Shown one piece after another: positions 20,594 to 27,000 of a DNA stretch of 27,000 nt; positions within the stretch are counted from its first letter, which is position 1, and every line of letters starts with the position of its first letter. The notes below the pieces were generated by a model, which saw nothing but the letters and a program-made list of their open reading frames with translations, did no database searches and was not told the DNA's origin. Both the position numbers and the translations under genes were made by a program. This DNA is from Takakia lepidozioides (lineage: Eukaryota > Streptophyta > Takakiopsida > Takakiales > Takakiaceae): contig JAKLZA010000177.1 in assembly GCA_030704615.1 (NCBI GenBank), positions 1-27,000 on the forward strand, in the 5' to 3' direction.

Positions 20594-20818
20594 ACGCAAT
20601 CGTCCTTGGGATTGGCCTCATCATGGGGTCGGGCAAGCCGAACCGAAAGCGGAACGGCCCAAAAGATGATGATCCTGGTGAGCCCGATGGGGGCGACGTG
20701 TCACCGAGGTAGCCATTTGAGGAAGCGATGCATGTTTCCGAAAACGAGGCCGCTCAAGAGCGGGAGGAATCCGAGGAGTCGGAGCCCGAGGAATCCTTGA
20801 GCTCCGACAAACCAAGAG

Positions 20819-21700
20819 ATGCCTCCCATGCCGGCAGCCTTTTGGGAAGGGTTGTTGGCGCAGTTTGGCGGGACGTTGAAAGACGTGTTGAAGGCGGCTA
20901 ATGCCACTTCCACTAAGGCAAAGTTTAAGGTGAAGCCTAAGGAACCCGGCACCTTCGAGGGCGTCCGAAATCGGAAGGCACTCAACACCTGGCTCTTGGA
21001 GCTAGAGCAGTACTTCCGGGCGGCCAAGTTGAGTGACGAGGATCGGGTGGAAGTGGCTCCCACCTATTTGAGGGGCTATGCTCAACAATGGTGGCAGAAA
21101 CGCCTTCACGACCGAGGCCCAAGCCCAGAAACCTTGAACTGGAGTGGGTTCAAGGAATTGATGAAGAGACAGTTTGTGCCCCTCAACGCGTCCTGGCTTG
21201 CCCGGGACAAGATGAGGAATTTGAAGCAAACAGATGACATTCAATGTCCAGGCTTTCAATGTGCTGTTGCTCGAAGTCGCGGACATGGCAGAACCAGAAA
21301 TGGTCTTCAACTTTGTGGCGGGACTGGCCCCATGGGCCAGGCGGAAGTTGGAGGAGAAGCCACCCAAGACTTTGAACGAGGCAATTGAGAGGGCTGAATG
21401 TTTCTCGGATGTCCCTAGGGGTGAGAGACAAGGCCGTACGGAGCTGAACCACAAGAAGACCCGGCGGGAAGGTGACTCCTTCCGACCGAAAAGAAGTGGG
21501 ATAGGCCACGCGGCGACAATGGCACGTGGAAATCGAAGGGAGGGCCTTCACACGTCAAGGCGGCACCCGGTGCTTCGAAAGGAAAAGCGGGTGGAGCGGC
21601 TTATGGCGGACAGAAGGCGACCTTTGATGGAGTGTGTTTCAATTGCGGGGAGCCCGGGCACATGGCCAAGAAGTGCACAAAACCTCGACAATTGAACATG
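20819..21700 (+). CDS. gag: Gypsy gag (capsid and zinc knuckle), frameshifted
   Basis: The retrotransposon gag domain is recognisable from FEGVRNRKALNTWL through YLRGYAQQWWQKRL to FKELMKRQFVPLN. The frame changes near 21235, where the same domain continues as VQAFNVLLLEVADM and FVAGLAPWARRKL. It changes again near 21488 into the basic linker leading to the CCHC knuckle CFNCGEPGHMAKKC at 21635-21676. Gag forms the virus-like particle and binds RNA through the knuckle. The start at ATG 20819 (MPPMPAAF) gives a gag N-terminus of usual spacing, but an upstream start is possible. Confidence 0.85.
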
Positions 21701-23680
21701 ACTCGGGCAACCACGGAGCTGTCGGAAGATACCATCAGTCGCTTGGTGGAAGCGGTGGTCGCCAGGACTTGCAAGGTAGGCAACTATTCTTGTGAGTTGT
21801 ATCAGGAAACTGGCGCCCTACGTAAAGGGAGTCAGTTATTGTTCGTGGATGGGATAATATCCGGAACTAATGTGTCGTTGTTGGTGGACACAGGAGCGTC
21901 GCACTCCTTCATGACACCGGCGCGGCGCGAAAGTGGGACTCCCGACAAGTGACGTGGGGGCCTCTATTGAGGTGCGTTCTGCCAAAGGAGAACCACAGTT
22001 GGCGACAAGGTTGGCGTTTGATGTTCCTCTTCAACTGGGGAGTTGGGAGGGACGTGAGAACTTCACCATCTGCGAGATCGATGGAGTGGATCTCATTTTG
22101 GGGATGACCTTTTTGAGCAAATCCGGAGCGGTCATAGATGGCCGCAAGAGAGTAGTCACGCTGCCATGTGGGAATGGTGGCGAGGTTTTACGAGTGTCGG
22201 AAACGCCCAAATCCGTGGGAGGGCGAATAAACCTTCTGTCAGCAAGGGAGTGGGCCGTGGAGGAGGCACACGAGCCCCAGTTTTTGCTTTACATTAGAGA
22301 AGTGAAGGGAGAAGGCGATGGGGAGCCGAGCCCAGATTGGATCAAGGGGATTTTGGAGAAATACCAGGATGTGATGCCGGAGGATTTACCAAGCGGCTTG
22401 CCACCGCGAAGAGGAGTTGACCACAAGATTGAGGTGATACCGGGATCGGAACCGCCTGCCAAGGCGCCCTACCGGTTGAGCCACAGAGAGTTGGTCGAGC
22501 TGAAGACTCAGCTCAAGGATCTAATGTCAAAGGGGTACATCCGGCCGAGTAAGTCACCTTACGGAGCCCCGGTGCTATTCGCAGACAAGAAGGATGGGAC
22601 GCTGCGGATGTGTGTCGATTACAGGGCTTTGAATAAGGTGACTATCAAAAACCGGTACCCTTTGCCAAGGATCGACGACCTTTCGATCGGTTGGCAGGAG
22701 CGAAGTATTTCAGCCGGATCGACTTGCGCTCCGGCTATCATCAAATTCGGGTGGCGGAAGGAGATGAGGAGAAGACCGCGTGCAGGACAAGGTATGGTTC
22801 ATATGAGTTCTTGGTGATGCCTTTTGGGCTCACCAATGCACCAGCGACCTTTAGCACGCTGATGAACAGCCTTTTTCAGGAGTGGTTGGATGACTTTGTG
22901 ATCGTGTACATCGACGACATCTTGGTGTACTCGAAAACAAAGGAGGAGCACCTGGAGCACCTCAAAAGGGTGTTCCAAAATTGCGGGAAGGGAAGCTGTA
23001 TGCCAAAGCTTCAAAGTGCGAATTCGGGGTCACAAAAGTGGAGTTCTTGGGGCATGTGATTACACAGGATGGGATCAAAATGGATGACAGAAAGGTGAGG
23101 GCGATCTTGGACTGGGAGCCTCCGACTTCGGTCCCGGGAGTGCGATCCTTCCTAGGACTCGCCTCCTATTACCGGAAGTATGTGAGAAATTTCGCCAAGA
23201 TCGCGGGGCCGCTGTCGGACCTTCTGTGTAAATCCAAAGTCTGGGTATGGAACACATTTTGTGGCCAAGCTTTTGCTGAATTGAAGCAGCGGATGGCGGA
23301 AGCTCCAGTCTTGAAAATCCCGGAGTTCGATCGTCCATTTGAGATTCATACAGATGCGTCGGACTTCGCGATTGGGGGTGTACTTATGCAAGATGGACGT
23401 CCAGTGGCTTACGAAAGTAAGAAACTGAATGAAGTGGAGCGACGGTGGCCGACGCACGAAAAAGAGATGAAGGCGGTGGTGCATTGTCTTGAGCTTTGGC
23501 GCCACTATGTTGGTTCCAACCCAGTGAAGGTGTTCACGGACAATGTCACGGTGAAGTATTTTGCCACGCAGCCCAAGTTGTCCCCAAAACAACTTAGGTG
23601 GCAAGATACTTTGGCGGTGTTCGACGTGGATATCCAGTACAAACCGGGACGGACAACGTGGTGGCCGATGCTTTAAGTAG
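21701..23680 (+). CDS. pol: Gypsy pol: protease, reverse transcriptase and RNase H, frameshifted
   Basis: The aspartic protease active site LLVDTGAS is near 21880. After a frame change near 21922 the protease continues to DLILGMTFL. Reverse transcriptase follows: [27 protein letters not shown], a frame change near 22683, [13 protein letters not shown], then the catalytic [10 protein letters not shown] near 22907. Another frame change near 22978 leads to the connection domain ([22 protein letters not shown]). RNase H shows [13 protein letters not shown] near 23350 and ends at DALSRK after a last frame change near 23650. All catalytic motifs are present, so only the frame breaks disable the polyprotein. 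Confidence 0.9.
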
Positions 23681-25172
23681 AAAGCAGCAGCTCTTGTTGG
23701 TGTACAAGGGCGAGACGGCGCTCCAAAGGAAGATCCGGAAGGCTTGCCGGAAGGATGAGCTGGCGAAGTCCGTGATGCAGGACTTGAGGATGGGGGTTAA
23801 ATCGCAGTTCCACTTGCAAAATGGACTGCTCCGGTATAAGCAAAAACGTCTCTACGTGCCGAAGGGAGGGATCAGAGATAGCCTCTTGAGAGAATGCCAT
23901 GATAGCCCGCTTGCGGGCCACGGCGGAGCCAAGCGCACTGCGGCACTCTTGAAGAAAGAGTATTTCTGGCCCAAACTGAGGGAGGAGGCAGAGGAGTATG
24001 TCAAGACATGCACCACATGCCAACAAAACCGGAGCGAGTACAAAAAGCAAGCGGGGCTGTTACAACCCTTGCCGATTCCAGAGGGGACTTGGGAAAGCGT
24101 CTCGATGGATTTCATGACTGCTATGCCGCTGTCAAAAGGATTCGATGCAATCATGGTGGTGGTGGATAGGTTCAGTAAAATGGGCCATTTCATCCCCACC
24201 AAGGAGACGGCAACGGCGCAGGAGACAGGGCGACTTTACTTCGCCCACGTCTTAAAGCATCATGGAGTCCCGAAGGATATTGTCTCGGACCGCGATCCAA
24301 AGTTTACGAGTAAATTTTGGAGGACACTTTGGAAGAAGATGGGGACGAGGCTGAAGATGAGCACCGCCTTCCGACCTACGACGGACGGCCAAACGGAAAG
24401 AGTGAATTCCGTAGTGAAGCAGATCTTGCGGAATTACGTGTCGGCAGACCAATCAGACTGGGTGGAACACTTAGACGCGGCAGAGTTCTGTTATAATAAC
24501 ACAGAACACTCCGCAACGGGAGTTTCCCCTTTCGTATTGGTCTATGGAAAAGCACCTCTGGTGCCGACAAGTTGGGCCGCCCAGGACGTTGAGGAACCGG
24601 CAGTAGCGGCGGTACTGGAAGAACGCGAGCGTTTGTTGAAGCTCGCAAAGTACAACATTGCCAAAGCTAGGAAACGGTATGAAAGGCAGGCGAATCGGAA
24701 GCGGAGGGAAGTGAAGTTTGAGGCAGGCACAGAGGTCTGGTTGAACATCAAGAATTTCCGACTACCTCCGGAAGTGAGTCCGAAGTTCGTACCTCCGTAT
24801 GCGGGACCCTTTCGCATTCGGAAGGTTATGAATGAGGATGTGTATGAATTGGAGCTGCCGGCAAACAGCAAGGTGCACCCAGTATTCCATGTCTCCCTTT
24901 TGAAGCCTTACTTCAAAGATGAAGCGCGTCCGAATCGGCATCAAGTGTTGCGTCCGCCACCTATGCTGTTGGATCATGAAAATGAACCTGAGTACGAGGT
25001 GGAGGCAATACTTAAGTCGAGGAGGTTCAAGAACCGAGAAACGGAGTATCTCGTCAAATGGAAGGGCTATCATCATGTGGAGGCATCTTGGGTGCGTGCC
25101 TCAGAAATGGGAAACGCATCCGAGGCGGTTGCAGCTTTCGAAGGGCGACCTCAAAAGCGGAAGAAGCGTTGA
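23681..25172 (+). CDS. pol: Gypsy integrase with C-terminal chromodomain
   Basis: This long intact frame covers the end of RNase H, the integrase and the chromodomain. The HHCC zinc-binding part is at 23895-24030 (HDSPLAGHGG, then CTTCQQNR). The catalytic triad is Asp in SMDFMTAMP, Asp in SDRDPKF and Glu in DGQTERVN. The GPF-like C-terminal part (GPFRIRKV, HPVFHVSLLKPY) follows. The last 60 residues are a chromodomain (YEVEAILKSRRF, then YLVKWKGYHHVEASW), which in chromoviruses directs insertion to marked chromatin. It ends with a basic tail at the stop at 25172. Confidence 0.95.
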
Positions 25173-26078
25173 TGGGGACATCAACCTTGGAGCGTGGGGG
25201 AGGAAATGCATGCTTAGCCCGGCTTAGCTAGCTTAGGAATCCGATTGCAAAAACTTGTATTGTACAAAAATTTGTTATAAAGGAAATGGGTTCCAAATGT
25301 TGTGCGTCCTATTTTGTTTGGAATGGTGATGCATGGTATGGTTGGCTAGTGTGTAGAATGCATGCTAGCTTATAAAAGTGGGAGAGGTAAATTGGGTTAA
25401 TCGTGTGTTTGCGTAGTGCCGAAATCGGGTGACCCCCATCCAAGGGGCAAGGAAACTTGCGCCTTCTTTGGGAGTTCACGTGCTAGTGCGCACCTGGCGC
25501 GTGCGCGTACTATAACTGCGCTACCGAGGGGGTTGCCTTGTAGTGCGGGCTAACGCGGAAGCTACGTGCTTCCGTTCACGTACTATAATCGTGTAGCCTC
25601 GGGACGAAGTCGTAGTGCGGCTTCGGCGTGTTCCCGTACCTCAGGCCAGCATTCCAAGGCGGACCCAATTGTAGTGATTGGGGCGCACGGTTGGTTCAAG
25701 GTTATCTTCCTAGTCAAAGAGGGTTCCAGGTGAACCCTTGCTCAAGGTGATGCCAAAAGCGGCATCATGAGCGATCGCAAGCAATGTTGTTGCAGTAAGG
25801 CGATTCGATCCTCGGGGAGGATCGTTCCTTGGCCTTGAAGTAGGCCAAGAAGAGTGCACTGGGAGGAGCTGGAGAGGCTCCACCCTTGGCCGGGACTTGG
25901 AGGAAGTCGGCCGAACTAGCTAGTGGAGAGTAGAGTCAAGTGTGGGGTTTGGTTCTTTGCCATGGGACGCCATGGTACGGAAACAAACTCCTTGATGTGG
26001 GACGCCACAACTTGGATGTTCGTTTCTACAAAATGGACAAGTCGATGAGGACATCGACTCCCTGTTGGTAGGGGTGTG
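25173..26078. other. Gypsy 3' internal region, non-coding, with short repeats
   Basis: About 900 bp lie between pol and the right LTR without an open gene. Around 25480-25640 a loose tandem occurs: CGTACTATAA is followed by GTAGTGCGG at about 25508-25550 and again at about 25579-25621. No clear polypurine tract is seen; the best candidate is the G-rich stretch just before 26079. Confidence 0.5.
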
Positions 26079-26801
26079 TGTCGCGGCCCTTTGCCTTGAG
26101 GGCAGGGGGTCGGGACACATGAGGGGCTGCCCCTGTGGTGGGGGCAGCGGCAGCGATAGGTATGGGGGGCTGAAGCACCCTTGAGTGCCCAAGGCACTCA
26201 AGGAGGCGGAGGCGCTCACTAGGTGGAGCCCCGCACACCGGGTTGCGGTGGGGGTGGCTCCACAAGGGGTGGTGGTAGCTTAGCGGGACTTAGTGGGGGT
26301 GGCATAGGACTCACCATGGGGGCGGAGACCTCGTGGTGGGAGTCGTGGGGAGTCTTGGGACTCATCACGGTCCATAGGGGCCGTGGTGAGTGGGCCAAGA
26401 CTCACCGCGACTCATCACCGGGAGTCGAGGGTTTTCGTGGTGGTTCGCCATAAAATGGCATGGCTGGTTGTGAAACCCCCGCGGACAGCTACAGAAGTAT
26501 ATATAGGGAGTAGTAACCCGAGAACGGTGCAAGCCCGTTGGTGACCAAAAACTAGTGAGTAAGCGAGCGAGCCGGAAAGCGACCAAAGAGTGGGGAGCTG
26601 TTCCGGACTGCCATCTACCAAAGGGAATTCCCTAGTCCCAAATAGGTGGAGGGTTTAGTGGGAAGCGAAGGGGGACCGTTATGTCCCGGTGAGCAGCCGA
26701 AGCTCCAAGTTGGCCCGGCGGCCAGGTTGGGAGTCAGGCGCGCGCATCAAAGCGAGTAACTATGACTTGAAGGGGAGCTTACCGAAGTGAGGTGCGCGAC
26801 A
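26079..26801 (+). repeat. 3' LTR
   Basis: It starts TGTCGCGG like the left LTR and is nearly identical to it through GAAGT (26788). It then extends to GCGCGACA, which with the start TGTCGCG forms a 7-bp terminal inverted repeat ending in CA, as expected of an LTR. It has a 13-bp insertion near 26405 and the conserved U3 hairpin at 26179-26203. Confidence 0.85.
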
Positions 26802-27000
26802 CAATATGACACAACATGATGTGGTTTCATGGAGGACCATGATTGCAGCATATGCTCCGCATAAGTATGGCAGGGAGGCTGTTGAGATGTATGAACAAAT
26901 GCAAAATAAAGGGTCTAACGCCCAACAAAACGTATCACCTTTATATGTGTTCTGTCGGCCTGCAGCCACACTGACCTACTGAATGAAAGAAGATGCTATT
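26802..27000 (+). pseudogene. PLS-type pentatricopeptide-repeat protein fragment
   Basis: Downstream of the right LTR the frame reads DVVSWRTMIAAYA, then GREAVEMYEQMQNKG, the signature of a PLS-type PPR repeat. After two frame changes near 26915-26940 it continues as FICVLSACSHTDLLNE, the typical next repeat. PPR proteins bind organelle RNA, and PLS types act in RNA editing in land plants. The fragment is broken by indels, lacks a start, and runs off the window. Confidence 0.7.

Larger units (their letters stand above)
19893..26801 (+). mobile_element. Ty3/Gypsy LTR retrotransposon (chromovirus)
   Basis: Two direct LTRs flank gag, protease, reverse transcriptase, RNase H, integrase and a C-terminal chromodomain, in the Ty3/Gypsy order. 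The LTRs differ at only about seven substitutions plus a few small indels over about 700 bp, so the insertion is recent. Six single-base frame changes break gag-pol (near 21235, 21488, 21922, 22683, 22978 and 23650). No target-site duplication is visible: the 5 bp before the left LTR are GTGGC and those after the right LTR are CAATA. The two flanks belong to unrelated genes. Confidence 0.95.

Overview
This window is nuclear DNA of a green plant with a large, transposon-rich genome. Three things show this: spliced genes with GT-AG introns, a CACTA (En/Spm) DNA transposon and a chromodomain Ty3/Gypsy element, and a fragment of a PLS-type pentatricopeptide-repeat (PPR) protein. The mix (a MULE-like family, CACTA, chromovirus, PPR) fits a non-seed land plant or charophyte relative. 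I cannot name the species. There are no bacterial operons, rRNA or tRNA genes, or CRISPR arrays.

Layout. (1) About 158-3590 (+) is a decayed MULE-like transposase gene with several frameshifts and a C-terminal SWIM zinc finger. (2) 4005-4092 is a cluster of short inverted repeats, next to a CACTACAA terminus at 4118. (3) 4118 to about 16.5 kb is a CACTA transposon with two divergent genes. On the minus strand, 10167 to 4582, is a six-exon TnpA-like gene with Transposase_24-like and Transposase_23-like parts and an FCP1-like HAD phosphatase domain between them. On the plus strand, 11880-15929, is a three-exon tnp2/TnpD transposase with one frameshift. A LINE reverse-transcriptase fragment (about 8660-9833, +) lies antisense in intron 1 of the TnpA-like gene. 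(4) 16.0-17.8 kb holds a small unrecognised minus-strand gene and a diverged direct duplication of its second exon. (5) 18458-19892 (+) is a broken gene of an uncharacterised plant family with a ParB-like DGNHR motif. Its intron carries an array of about 80-bp hairpin repeats. (6) 19893-26801 is a Ty3/Gypsy chromovirus whose LTRs are nearly identical but whose gag-pol carries about six frameshifts. (7) 26802-27000 is a PPR gene fragment.

How the parts work together: in CACTA elements TnpD is the DDE transposase and TnpA binds the subterminal repeats. Here the DNA-binding partner seems to have gained a phosphatase-like domain, and this is the most novel feature of the window. The exon model rests on consensus splice sites, and every inferred junction in that gene is in phase 0. 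The fusion is therefore well supported by sequence, but transcription and function are untested.
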